A stretch of DNA of 62,587 nt, taken from assembly GCF_015058545.1 (NCBI RefSeq), contig NZ_SVCB01000147.1, positions 1 through 62,587 of the forward strand, written 5' to 3'. The notes under the pieces are model-generated. The model was not told where the DNA came from. It was given only the letters and a program-made list of their open reading frames with translations, and did no database searches. The DNA is from Veillonella sp. (GTDB lineage Bacteria > Bacillota > Negativicutes > Veillonellales > Veillonellaceae). The position numbers and the translations under genes were made by a program. Positions 1 through 8,269 of this stretch are shown here, piece by piece (the first letter of the stretch is position 1; each line of letters opens with the position of its first letter).

Positions 1-132
1 AAAAGCCCCCGAGTAGGGGGCAGCCAGTGGTAATAGAGTGGTTGTCAGATTACTCAAAGCCCTCTTTAGAGGGCAACCACTAGAGAAAGACCCTTATAGG
101 GTCAGAGCAAACCACCCGTTCTACGGGTGGTT
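1..132. repeat. Row of four perfect short hairpins
   Basis: Four perfect inverted repeats follow one another: GCCCCC/GGGGGC at 5-21, GCCCTC/GAGGGC at 59-74, GACCCT/AGGGTC at 89-103 and AACCACCCGT/ACGGGTGGTT at 110-132, with 3-5 base loops. AGTGGTTG at 37-44 can also pair with CAACCACT at 74-81, which would enclose the second hairpin. None is followed by a strong T tract. They could be stacked transcript ends of a gene left of the window or remains of a mobile-element end; the sequence does not decide. Confidence 0.6.
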
Positions 133-137
133 ATGAT

Positions 138-222
138 TTATAGCCGGCGGGTATTGGATTTAATTATTATAGCCGGTTGTTATGGATTAAATTATTAGAG
201 CCGATGGGTATTGAGTTTTAAT
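138..222. repeat. Degenerate 28-29 bp tandem repeat, three units
   Basis: Three consecutive units start at 138, 167 and 195. Each begins TTAtAGCCGg or a close variant, continues with a G/T-rich core around GGTATTGG, and ends in TTTAATTA or a variant. The array lies directly upstream of the Ppx/GppA gene and may overlap its promoter. The units are visibly diverged, so this is an old duplication or a short regulatory array. Confidence 0.5.
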
Positions 223-270
223 TGTGATTGATGATTAGCTTATTATTCCGGTATATTTTGGAGGAAAACT

Positions 271-1167
271 ATGGCAGATACAGCAGTAAAAGCGGCAATC
301 GTTGATTTAGGCTCCAATTCGTTGCGTTTGTTGCTCGGCACTTATGATGGTAAAGAGTGGCACAATGAGCCGAAACGCCTTTGGACTACGCGCCTCGGCA
401 AAAGAGCGGCCGATGGACAATTGACCGAGGAGTCGATGACGCGCAGTTTGGCTGCGTTAAAAGAAATTCAAGAGCTCATTGAAAGTTACGGCGCTACCCG
501 TGTAGTAGGGGTGGCTACCAGTGCCGTGCGCGAAGCAGCTAACGGTGAGGCATTCATGGCAGAGGCGGTTAAAGTTTGTCCTATGGAGCCGAATGTGATT
601 ACCGGTGAAGAAGAGGCGGCCTTAGGGTTTGCCGGCGCTATAAGCTCATTTCCCGGTGATGAACGCCATTTCGGTTTAATCGATATCGGCGGGGGCAGTA
701 CGGAAATAGCGCTCGGTACAGCCGAAGGTGCCTACTGGAATCGCTCCTACCCGATTGGAGCGGTACGTCTCAAAGAACGTTCCGATGAAGGACCGCAGGA
801 AGTGTGGCAGGAGACGCGGCCTTGGTTTGATCCGTTGCCAATCGAAGGTCCTTTTGGCGAGTTCATTGCTGTAGGCGGCACGGCTACGACCTTGGCGGCT
901 ATGCATCTTAAAATGACGGAATATAATCCGGGCCTCATTCACGGGCATCAGTTGACGCGTGCCGTCATTGAAGGCATGATTTTGGAACTTCGTTATATGA
1001 CGCCGGAAGAACGGTTACAGGTACCGGGCTTACCGGCTACCAGAGCGGATATTATTGTGGCCGGCGCCGAAATTTTAACATCCTTCATGGATTGGCACGA
1101 AATCCCTCATGTTATCGTGAGTGAACGAGACGGCATGGAAGGAATGCAACAACGTTTGGTGAAATAA
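271..1167 (+). CDS. Ppx/GppA-family exopolyphosphatase
   Basis: This is a Ppx/GppA phosphatase of 298 residues. The family removes phosphate from polyphosphate or from pppGpp in the cytoplasm and belongs to the ASKHA (actin-like ATPase) fold. The phosphate-1 motif DLGSNSLRL lies at residues 12-20 and the glycine-rich DIGGGSTE at about 138-145, followed by a GGTATT turn near residue 207. At about 300 residues it is the catalytic core only, without the C-terminal HD-like domains of long Ppx proteins. The ATG at 271 follows a GGAGG at 260-264. tilS follows 41 bases later. The preferred substrate (polyphosphate or pppGpp) cannot be told from the sequence. Confidence 0.9.
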   Translation: MADTAVKAAIVDLGSNSLRLLLGTYDGKEWHNEPKRLWTTRLGKRAADGQLTEESMTRSLAALKEIQELIESYGATRVVGVATSAVREAANGEAFMAEAVKVCPMEPNVITGEEEAALGFAGAISSFPGDERHFGLIDIGGGSTEIALGTAEGAYWNRSYPIGAVRLKERSDEGPQEVWQETRPWFDPLPIEGPFGEFIAVGGTATTLAAMHLKMTEYNPGLIHGHQLTRAVIEGMILELRYMTPEERLQVPGLPATRADIIVAGAEILTSFMDWHEIPHVIVSERDGMEGMQQRLVK

Positions 1168-1208
1168 ATATATAGTGCTGAAAAGATAGTGAGAAGGGAG
1201 GTGGACAC

Positions 1209-2681
1209 ATGGTTAACATTGAAAAGAAGGAGCATATTATTGCATCCTTTGAAAATAAAGTAGCAGCCTTTGCCCAAAAGCATGGTACGGTGCCGCCAAA
1301 CAGTAAAGTACTGGTAGCTTGTTCCGGCGGTCCCGATTCGATGGCGTTGTTGCACTGGCTTATTACAGCTAAAGGAGAAGACATTGAGGCCGGGCTGACA
1401 AACGGTGAAGGCACTAAGGCGGCTTTGACAAACAGTGAAGGCATTGAGGCGGCGCTGACAATCGGTGTAGCCTGTGTGGACCACTCCTTACGCATTGAAA
1501 GTAAAGACGAGCTGGCTATGGTAGCGCGCTATGCAAGGAATCATGATTTACCGTTCTATCCGTTGACTATTGATGCGGCCGCGGAGGCCGAGAAATCCGG
1601 CGAATCCATCGAAACGGTGAGTCGCCGTTTACGCTATGAATTTTTCAGACATATCTGTCAATCTGAAGGCTACGATTATATTGCCACGGCTCATCATGAA
1701 AATGACCAGGCGGAAACTATTTTAGCCCACCTGATTCGCGGCAGCGGCACGACGGGCTTACAAGGGATGCGCGTCCTCGACGGGGATCTTTGGCGACCTT
1801 TCTTGGGCGTTACGAAAGAAGAGATAATGGCCTATGTTAAAGCCTTGGATATTCCGTTTGCTCATGACAAGACGAATGATGAGCCTATTTATATGCGCAA
1901 CCGCTTACGCCTGGAAGTGCTACCTTTATTAAAAGAATTTAATCCCAATATGGTAGCCACCTTGGCGCGTTTGGGAGAAAATATGAATCGCGATGAAGCC
2001 TATTTAACGGCTGAAGTAAAGCGAAAATTTAACGAATTGTGCATTGTTTTTACCAAAAAAGAAGACGCGTCGCCCTATATCGAGTTAAAGCGTCATGAAG
2101 TGGCTGCTTTGCCGGATGCTTTATTTTATCGTTTGTGGCGATATGTGTTTGGTCTTTTTGACATAAAAAATACTTTTAGTAGTGCTCATGTGGCCGAACT
2201 TAGGCAGGTAACAGAGGGCAAAAAAAGAAAACAATTTATGCGTTCACAGGTGAAGGTTGCGGCGCAATATGATATAATACAAATTGGACGTTTAGTAGCA
2301 TTTGATTTGAAAATGACTCAATATCGCATACGGGGATTACGAGCGCTCACATGGGCAGGGCCGGCGGAGGAGCCGATGCCTTTAAAAACCGGGGAGAATT
2401 TGTTAATTCCGCGCCAATTGGCAACTAAGGGCCCTGAAATTAGGCATCGCCGGGCGGGCGACCGCATAGTGTTGACGCGCCGCGACGGTCAAATATGGGG
2501 ACACAAAAAGCTGAAAGACTGGCTCATAGATCGTAAAGTACCGACTGAGGAGCGGGATGCTTTATGGTTTGTGTGCGGTGATGACGTAGTTTTTTCAAAA
2601 GTGCAGCCGAAGACGACCACAATTGTGTGGGATGAGCAAACGAGTGAATATTGGGCTTGTTCTATCGAGGAGGAAAAGTAA
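1209..2681 (+). CDS. tilS: tRNA(Ile)-lysidine synthetase TilS
   Basis: TilS uses ATP and lysine to convert C34 of the CAU-anticodon tRNA-Ile to lysidine, so the tRNA reads AUA. The PP-loop SGGPDS is at residues 39-44, HHENDQAET lies further on, and a TilS C-terminal domain (RHRRAGDRI region) closes the 490-residue protein. Residues about 60-89 are an unusual insertion made of a 30-base tandem repeat, between the PP-loop helix and the VDHSLR strand. The ATG at 1209 is preceded by GGGAGGTG. The stop at 2679-2681 touches the hpt start, a conserved firmicute pairing that also runs on to ftsH. Confidence 0.95.
   Translation: MVNIEKKEHIIASFENKVAAFAQKHGTVPPNSKVLVACSGGPDSMALLHWLITAKGEDIEAGLTNGEGTKAALTNSEGIEAALTIGVACVDHSLRIESKDELAMVARYARNHDLPFYPLTIDAAAEAEKSGESIETVSRRLRYEFFRHICQSEGYDYIATAHHENDQAETILAHLIRGSGTTGLQGMRVLDGDLWRPFLGVTKEEIMAYVKALDIPFAHDKTNDEPIYMRNRLRLEVLPLLKEFNPNMVATLARLGENMNRDEAYLTAEVKRKFNELCIVFTKKEDASPYIELKRHEVAALPDALFYRLWRYVFGLFDIKNTFSSAHVAELRQVTEGKKRKQFMRSQVKVAAQYDIIQIGRLVAFDLKMTQYRIRGLRALTWAGPAEEPMPLKTGENLLIPRQLATKGPEIRHRRAGDRIVLTRRDGQIWGHKKLKDWLIDRKVPTEERDALWFVCGDDVVFSKVQPKTTTIVWDEQTSEYWACSIEEEK
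1386..1475 (+). repeat. In-frame 30 bp tandem repeat inside tilS
   Basis: Three 30-base units at 1386-1415, 1416-1445 and 1446-1475 encode EAGLTNGEGT, KAALTNSEGI and EAALTIGVAC. The third unit runs into the conserved GVACVDHSLR strand of TilS, so the first two look like duplications of native sequence. The units differ at a few bases only. Because the unit length is a multiple of three, changes in copy number keep the frame. Confidence 0.8.
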
Positions 2682-3224
2682 ATGTTAGATTCCATTAAGG
2701 AAGTATTAATCACTGAAGAAGCCTTGCGGGAACGGGTTGCCGAACTGGGCAAACAGATTTCTGCTGATTATAAAGGCGAGGACGTAGTTCTCGTGTGCGT
2801 ATTAAAAGGGGCCGTAGTTTTCTTTGCCGATTTGGCACGTGCCATTGAAGGCAATGTAGCATTGGATTTTATCTCTTGCTCCAGCTATGGCAACAGCACT
2901 GTAAGCAGCGGTGTAGTGCGCATTATGAAAGACTTGGATAAACCGGTAGAAGGCAAGCATGTCATCGTTGTTGAAGATATTGTGGATACAGGCAATACCC
3001 TTCATTATTTATTGGAAAACTTAAAATTCCGTAATGCTAAGAGTGTTCGCCTCGTGGCGTTACTCAACAAACCGGATCGCCGCACGGTTGACGTGCATGT
3101 AGATTATCAGGGCTTTGTAATTCCTGATTATTTCGTAGTCGGCTATGGCCTTGATTACGCTGAAAGATTCCGTAATTTGCCATATATCGGCGTACTTAAA
3201 GAAGAAGTATACGCAGGTAAATAA
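2682..3224 (+). CDS. hpt: Hypoxanthine phosphoribosyltransferase
   Basis: This 180-residue purine-salvage enzyme transfers a phosphoribosyl group from PRPP to hypoxanthine (and usually guanine). The PRPP-binding signature VIVVEDIVDTGNTL is at residues 94-107. The region around LKGAVVFFADLAR forms the conserved first loop and DYFVVGYGLDYAERFRNLPYIG the C-terminal region that contacts the base. Its ATG directly follows the tilS stop, and its ribosome site GAGGAGGAAAA lies inside tilS, so the two are probably translationally coupled. Length and motifs are normal for the family. Confidence 0.97.
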   Translation: MLDSIKEVLITEEALRERVAELGKQISADYKGEDVVLVCVLKGAVVFFADLARAIEGNVALDFISCSSYGNSTVSSGVVRIMKDLDKPVEGKHVIVVEDIVDTGNTLHYLLENLKFRNAKSVRLVALLNKPDRRTVDVHVDYQGFVIPDYFVVGYGLDYAERFRNLPYIGVLKEEVYAGK

Positions 3225-3257
3225 TATAGACAATATTCAATGTAAATTACAAATACA

Positions 3258-3286
3258 TTGTATGTTAACCTAAAATATGGTAATAT
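3258..3286 (+). promoter_or_regulatory. Probable ftsH promoter
   Basis: A -35-like TTGTAT (3258-3263) is spaced 17 bases from TAATAT (3281-3286), which has an upstream TG (3278-3279) as in extended -10 promoters. An inverted repeat CAATGTA (3238-3244) / TACATTG (3254-3260) overlaps the -35 and could be an operator. ftsH starts about 75 bases downstream. Confidence 0.5.
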
Positions 3287-3360
3287 GTTTGTCAGAATAT
3301 ATTTTTTCGATATAGTGATGAAAACAAATCATATTGAGACATTTTGAAAGGGGTAATAGA

Positions 3361-5298
3361 TTGGGTCGTTTTATGAAAAATGCACTGTTGTACATTTTGA
3401 TTATTGTGGCAGCGGCTACAGTTATCAATTCGTTCTCCAGTACAAATACGGCAAAGTCAGAGATTAGTTACACCAGCTTTTTACAGTATGTAACGCAGAA
3501 GAAAGTAGACAGTATTACCATTACGGATAATCATGCCATTGTTGGTAAGCTTAAGAACGGTACGGAGTTCAGCACGTATGCGCCAACCGATCCTACTTTG
3601 ATGAATCAGCTGACTACAAATGAAGTACAAATCACTGCAAAACCACCGGAACAACCTTCCTGGTGGATGGGCTTATTGAGCTCTGTATTGCCAATCTTCT
3701 TGTTGATTGGTGTTTGGTTCTTTATCATGCAGCAGACGCAGGGCAGCGGCGGTCGTGTTATGAACTTTGGCAAAAGCCGTGCTAAAATGCAGGGCGAAGG
3801 CAAAGTTAATGTAACGTTTAAAGACGTAGCCGGTGCGGATGAAGCCAAACAGGAATTGGAAGAAGTTGTAGAATTCTTGCGCAATCCGGGCAAATTTAAT
3901 GCTATCGGCGCAAAAATTCCTAAAGGTGTTCTTTTATTCGGACCTCCGGGTACAGGTAAAACTTTATTGGCTCGTGCCGTAGCCGGGGAAGCGGGCGTAC
4001 CGTTCTTCAGCATCAGTGGTTCCGACTTCGTAGAAATGTTCGTTGGTGTCGGTGCCTCGCGTGTACGTGACCTCTTCGGACAAGCTAAGAAAAATGCGCC
4101 TTGTATCATTTTCATCGACGAAATTGATGCGGTAGGTCGTCAACGTGGTGCCGGTCTCGGCGGCGGTCATGATGAACGCGAACAGACGTTGAACCAGTTA
4201 CTCGTTGAAATGGACGGTTTCGGTGCTAACGAAGGTATTATTACCATCGCCGCTACCAACCGACCTGATATCTTGGATCCGGCCTTACTTCGTCCGGGTC
4301 GTTTCGACCGTCAGGTAACCGTAGACAAACCTGATTTACGCGGTCGTGAAGCTATCTTAAAAGTACATGCTCGCAACAAACCGTTGGCTGAGGATGTGGA
4401 TTTACGTACCATTGCTAAAAAGACTCCGGGCTTTACCGGTGCCGATTTGAGCAACTTGTTGAACGAAGCCGCTTTGTTGGCTGCTCGTCAGAACCGTAAA
4501 CAAGTTACTATGGATGATTTGGAAGAAGCCAGTGAAAAGGTAAGTTACGGTCCGGAACGCCGCAGTCATGTAGTAAGTGACAAAGAACGTCGTTTAACGG
4601 CGTATCACGAATCAGGTCATGCCATTGTGGCCCATTTATTGCCTGATGCCGATCCGGTTCACAAAGTAACAATTATTCCGCGTGGTCGTGCCGGCGGTTA
4701 CACCATGATGTTACCTGTGGAAGAACAGAATTATATGACAAAATCCCAGATGCTCGCACGTATTCGCGTAGCCTTGGGCGGTCGTTGTGCGGAAGCGCTC
4801 GTATTGAAAGAAATCAGTAGCGGTGCGTCCGGTGACTTACAGCAAGTTACGAACATCGTACGTCATATGATTACGCGCCTCGGTATGAGTGATGAATTGG
4901 GACCACTCGTATTCGGCGAACATCAGGAACAAGTGTTCTTAGGCCGCAGTCTCGGTCATGAACGCAACTACGGTGAGGCGGTTGCTGAAAAAATCGATGC
5001 GGAAATGCATAAAATCGTTTCTGAAGCTTATAATGACGTAATGCAGTTGTTATCCGATAATATCGAGTTCTTACATAATATGGCGAATGTGCTCTTGGAA
5101 GAAGAAACTATCGACCATACTCAAATTGAGAACTTGTATAAATACGGAACCATTACGGACCCAAATACAGTGGAAGTAAATGGCGCTAAGAGTGCCTTGG
5201 AAGCTGCAGGAATTATTGTTCCTGACGCTATTGCCACCGAATCTGAAGGTGCCAATTCCAATACTGCTAACGGCGACACATCTGACACAAACAAATAA
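3361..5298 (+). CDS. ftsH: ATP-dependent zinc metalloprotease FtsH
   Basis: FtsH is a membrane-anchored AAA+ protease that degrades misfolded membrane proteins and selected regulators. From the N-terminus there are two membrane helices flanking a small extracytoplasmic domain (about residues 5-25 and 100-120), the AAA module with Walker A GPPGTGKT (194-201) and Walker B IIFIDEID (249-256), and the M41 zinc site HESGH (416-420). The tail is Asn/Thr/Ser-rich. I chose TTG 3361 because AAAGGGG at 3347-3353 is correctly spaced; a TTG at 3334 would add nine residues upstream of that site, and ATG 3373 is too far from it. 645 residues is normal. Confidence 0.96.
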   Translation: MGRFMKNALLYILIIVAAATVINSFSSTNTAKSEISYTSFLQYVTQKKVDSITITDNHAIVGKLKNGTEFSTYAPTDPTLMNQLTTNEVQITAKPPEQPSWWMGLLSSVLPIFLLIGVWFFIMQQTQGSGGRVMNFGKSRAKMQGEGKVNVTFKDVAGADEAKQELEEVVEFLRNPGKFNAIGAKIPKGVLLFGPPGTGKTLLARAVAGEAGVPFFSISGSDFVEMFVGVGASRVRDLFGQAKKNAPCIIFIDEIDAVGRQRGAGLGGGHDEREQTLNQLLVEMDGFGANEGIITIAATNRPDILDPALLRPGRFDRQVTVDKPDLRGREAILKVHARNKPLAEDVDLRTIAKKTPGFTGADLSNLLNEAALLAARQNRKQVTMDDLEEASEKVSYGPERRSHVVSDKERRLTAYHESGHAIVAHLLPDADPVHKVTIIPRGRAGGYTMMLPVEEQNYMTKSQMLARIRVALGGRCAEALVLKEISSGASGDLQQVTNIVRHMITRLGMSDELGPLVFGEHQEQVFLGRSLGHERNYGEAVAEKIDAEMHKIVSEAYNDVMQLLSDNIEFLHNMANVLLEEETIDHTQIENLYKYGTITDPNTVEVNGAKSALEAAGIIVPDAIATESEGANSNTANGDTSDTNK

Positions 5299-5322
5299 TA
5301 ATCGGTATACACCGATTGGCAT

Positions 5323-5349
5323 AGGGCCGCCGGTAAGGCGGCCCTTTTT
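5323..5349 (+). terminator. Intrinsic terminator after ftsH
   Basis: A 9-bp stem AGGGCCGCC / GGCGGCCCT (5323-5331 and 5337-5345) with loop GGTAA is followed by TTTT. A smaller hairpin ATCGGT/ACCGAT lies just upstream at 5301-5316. The birA ribosome site starts only four bases after the T tract, so birA is either read through or depends on internal starts. Confidence 0.85.
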
Positions 5350-5371
5350 CATAAAGGAGGCATCAATTAGG

Positions 5372-6358
5372 ATGAGAGATGCAATATTAGAGCTGCTTCG
5401 TGAGAATAAAGGTGAATTTGTATCGGGACAACGCATGTCGGAACGGTGCAAAGTTTCGCGTACGGCTATTTGGAAACATATTGAAGCTTTGCGTAAAAAA
5501 GGGTATACTATTGAATCATTCACCAAAAAAGGCTATCGCTTGGTGGATGAGCCCGATTTAATGAGTCCTCTTGAAATGGAGTCGGTTTTGACGACAAAAA
5601 CATTCGGACGCAATTATCACTATGTACCAAGTCTGGAATCCAGTAATGCAGCAGCCCGTCAATTGGCCACGGAAGGTGCGCCGGAGGGTACCGTTGTAGT
5701 AGCGGAAGAACAGGTAGCCGGTCGCGGCCGTTTGAATCGCGGATGGTTTTCACCATATGGCAAAGGCCTTTGGTTCAGTATCGTATTGCGCCCGTCTTTC
5801 TTGCCGATTGAAGCTCCTAAATGTACGCTCATGGCGGCGGTGGCACTCATTAAGGCATTCCGCCGTTTAGGCCTCCATACAGCAGGCATTAAATGGCCGA
5901 ATGACATTTTGGTCAACGGCCGTAAACTGGTGGGTATTTTGACAGAAATGAACGGTACCATGGAAGCCATCTCCTATATTGTCATGGGTATCGGCATTAA
6001 TACGGGCAGTACGCAGGACGAATTGCCTGAATTTATTAAAGATATAGCTACTTCCTTTGCCATGGAAGGCGTTGAAGTTGATCGCCGTGAGGCATTAAAT
6101 ATTATTTTACAAGAGATGGAAATGCAGTATAATAAAGTGTTGGCTGAAGGGTTTGACAGCACTTTGGCAGAATGGAAGGAATTTAGTATTACCTTGGGGC
6201 AGGACGTAGAAGTACGCGCGCCGGGGAATACCTATGAAGGTAAAGCCATCGACCTTGATTGCGATGGCAATCTTATGATAGAACGTGCTGATGGCTCCGT
6301 AGAACGAGTGGTGGCCGGTGACGTGTCCATACGACCAGCACATAAAGTAGGAGGCTGA
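5372..6358 (+). CDS. birA: Bifunctional biotin ligase / biotin operon repressor BirA
   Basis: BirA activates biotin as biotinyl-AMP and attaches it to the acceptor lysine of biotin carboxylases; with its DNA-binding domain it also represses biotin genes. Residues 1-60 form a winged helix-turn-helix (SRTAIWKHIEALRKKGY). The ligase domain follows, with GRGRLNRGW (117-125) as the adenylate-binding loop and KWPNDI further on, then the small C-terminal SH3-like domain. The ATG at 5372 matches the family N-terminus and follows AAAGGAGG (5353-5360); an upstream in-frame extension into ftsH has no family match. coaX follows directly, probably in one operon. Confidence 0.95.
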   Translation: MRDAILELLRENKGEFVSGQRMSERCKVSRTAIWKHIEALRKKGYTIESFTKKGYRLVDEPDLMSPLEMESVLTTKTFGRNYHYVPSLESSNAAARQLATEGAPEGTVVVAEEQVAGRGRLNRGWFSPYGKGLWFSIVLRPSFLPIEAPKCTLMAAVALIKAFRRLGLHTAGIKWPNDILVNGRKLVGILTEMNGTMEAISYIVMGIGINTGSTQDELPEFIKDIATSFAMEGVEVDRREALNIILQEMEMQYNKVLAEGFDSTLAEWKEFSITLGQDVEVRAPGNTYEGKAIDLDCDGNLMIERADGSVERVVAGDVSIRPAHKVGG

Positions 6359-6365
6359 CATAAAC

Positions 6366-7133
6366 ATGTTATTAGTGGTTGATGTAGGTAACACAAATAT
6401 TGTACTCGGCGTATATAAGAAGAAAGAATTAGTCGGGCATTGGCGAATTTCCACGGACCGCGTCCGTACGACCGACGAATATGGCGTATTGTTGATGAAC
6501 TTGTTTTTTCACGATCGCCAAGTCAATATCAACGACATTGAGGCAATTATTATTTCCTCGGTAGTTCCACCGTTGATGCCTACATTAGAGCGTGTTTGCC
6601 TGCGCTATTTTAATGTTAAACCGATTATTGTAGGCCCCGGAACCAAAACGGGGATGGCCATTAAATACGATAATCCTCGCGAAGTGGGGGCAGACCGCAT
6701 TGTTAATGCTGTGTCGGCTTATGAAAAGTACGGCGGCCCGTTAATCGTCATCGATTTCGGTACGGCCACAACTTATTGCGCCATTTTGGCAAACGGCGAT
6801 TATATCGGCGGTGCCATCGCACCGGGCGTGCAGATTTCGGCGGAAGCCCTCTTCCAGCGTGCCGCTAAATTGCCGCGTATTGAAGTGAAAAATCCGGGTC
6901 AGGTTATTTGTAAAAGCACGGTAACCTCCATGCAATCCGGTGTTCTCTTCGGTTATGTGGGCCAGGTGGAAGGCATTGTGGCGCGCATGAAAAAAGAAAT
7001 GCCGGAAGGTGTAAAGGTCATTGCCACCGGCGGTTTGGCTCATTTAATCAATGCGGAAACGGACGTTATCGATTATATCGAGCCGATGTTGACCCTAGAA
7101 GGATTACGATTGTTGTATGAACGAAACAAATAA
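6366..7133 (+). CDS. coaX: Type III pantothenate kinase CoaX
   Basis: CoaX phosphorylates pantothenate in the first step of coenzyme A synthesis and belongs to the ASKHA fold. The phosphate-binding motif DVGNTN is at residues 6-11, GADRIVNA at about 107-114 and DFGTATT at about 128-134, the last being characteristic of type III enzymes. The ribosome site AGGAGG is at 6349-6354. 255 residues is typical. The 3' end overlaps dusB by 17 bases, so the two genes are co-transcribed, as in many firmicutes. Confidence 0.96.
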   Translation: MLLVVDVGNTNIVLGVYKKKELVGHWRISTDRVRTTDEYGVLLMNLFFHDRQVNINDIEAIIISSVVPPLMPTLERVCLRYFNVKPIIVGPGTKTGMAIKYDNPREVGADRIVNAVSAYEKYGGPLIVIDFGTATTYCAILANGDYIGGAIAPGVQISAEALFQRAAKLPRIEVKNPGQVICKSTVTSMQSGVLFGYVGQVEGIVARMKKEMPEGVKVIATGGLAHLINAETDVIDYIEPMLTLEGLRLLYERNK

Positions 7134-8112
7134 TTCGACCTGGTATATCGGCAATGTGCCGATTGCCGGTCGGGCTGTGCTGGCTCCCATGGCGGGGGTC
7201 AGCGATATTGCGTATCGGCTCCTGGCAAAGGAGCACGGCGCTGCCTTGGTGTGCACTGAAATGGTGAGTGCCATGGGCATTAAATACGAAAACGAACACA
7301 CAAAGGATTTGCTCTTCATGGAGGATGTGGAACATCCTGTATCGATGCAAATTTTCGGCTCCGACCCGGAAGCGATTGCTTTGGCGTCGCAAGTGGTGGA
7401 GCGCGCCGGTGCCGATATTGTGGATATCAATATGGGTTGTCCGGTTAAAAAAGTAGTATCATCCGGCGACGGTTCAGCTCTTATGAAAACACCGGATTTG
7501 GCAGCCCGTGTGGCGGAAGCCGCCGTTAAAGCTGTAAAAGTACCGGTAACGGTAAAGATGCGCCTCGGCTGGGATGATACATCCAAGAATGTACTGGATT
7601 TTGCAAAGCGTATGGAATCGGTGGGCGTTGCCGCCGTAGCCGTTCACGGCCGTACGCGGGAGCAGATGTACATGGGGCATGTCGATTGGTCCTATATTAA
7701 AGAAGTAAAAGAGGCGTTGAAGATTCCTGTAATGGGGAACGGTGATGTGGTGGATGCTTTATCCGCTAAAGCGCTGCTTGATGAAACAGGTTGTGACGCG
7801 GTACTCATCGGTCGCGGTGCTCAGGGCAATCCGTGGATTTTTAACGAAGTAAACGAGTATTTGGCAACCGGCACCTTGCTACCGAAACCAACGGCTCATG
7901 AACGTTTGAACATGTTGTTGCGTCATTTTGAACTCTTGTGTAAATATAAGGGAACGGTGCTGGGCGTACGTGAAATTCGTACCCACGCAGGTTGGTATAT
8001 TAAGGGGCTGCCGGAGTCGGCTAAATGGCGTAATCGAATCAATACATTATATACGGAAGCAGCCTTTAAAGAGGCTATTGCCACGTATGCTGCCGAATTG
8101 ACAAGGCAGTAA
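7117..8112 (+). CDS. dusB: tRNA-dihydrouridine synthase (DusB type)
   Basis: This FMN-dependent enzyme reduces uridine to dihydrouridine in the D-loop of tRNAs. It is a TIM barrel starting with LAPMAGVSD; the catalytic cysteine lies in the MGCPVKKV motif (Cys108), and the phosphate-binding GRGAQGNPWIF lies near residue 231. The C-terminal helical domain is complete and total length (331 residues) is typical. The ATG at 7117 lies inside coaX. Sequence alone suggests DusB rather than DusA or DusC, but the sub-specificity is inferred. Confidence 0.94.
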   Translation: MNETNNSTWYIGNVPIAGRAVLAPMAGVSDIAYRLLAKEHGAALVCTEMVSAMGIKYENEHTKDLLFMEDVEHPVSMQIFGSDPEAIALASQVVERAGADIVDINMGCPVKKVVSSGDGSALMKTPDLAARVAEAAVKAVKVPVTVKMRLGWDDTSKNVLDFAKRMESVGVAAVAVHGRTREQMYMGHVDWSYIKEVKEALKIPVMGNGDVVDALSAKALLDETGCDAVLIGRGAQGNPWIFNEVNEYLATGTLLPKPTAHERLNMLLRHFELLCKYKGTVLGVREIRTHAGWYIKGLPESAKWRNRINTLYTEAAFKEAIATYAAELTRQ

Positions 8113-8130
8113 AATTGCACTGTAGTAAAA

Positions 8131-8160
8131 TTGACAATGCAGTAAAATTATTGTTATAAT
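8131..8160 (+). promoter_or_regulatory. Strong sigma-70 promoter upstream of greA
   Basis: A consensus -35 TTGACA (8131-8136) and a consensus -10 TATAAT (8155-8160) are separated by 18 bases, and TG at 8152-8153 adds an extended -10. It sits just after dusB within three copies of a GTAAAATT repeat (8109, 8123 and 8141). It is the best-matched promoter seen in the window. Confidence 0.85.
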
Positions 8161-8206
8161 ATTACGTAAATTACGTAAAAAGCGTAAAAATATGTGATGT
8201 AAAGCA

Positions 8207-8233
8207 AAGGTGTCAGTGTATGACACTTTTTCT
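8207..8233 (+). terminator. Terminator hairpin in the greA leader
   Basis: A 9-bp stem (8207-8215 / 8221-8229, one G-T pair) with loop GTGTA is followed by TTTTCTTT. It lies downstream of the strong promoter at 8131-8160 and upstream of greA. It may therefore end a short leader transcript of about 65 bases, or simply end dusB transcripts. Confidence 0.7.
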
Positions 8234-8269
8234 TTATAGCTAAACAACTATTGGAAGAGGAGTCCTATT

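Noticed and set aside
1..132. CRISPR array
   Set aside because: The hairpin units are unrelated to one another and unevenly spaced, with no constant repeat, so this is not a repeat-spacer array.
5180..5371. N-terminally extended BirA
   Set aside because: The extension lies within ftsH and the terminator, and family members start at the helix-turn-helix.
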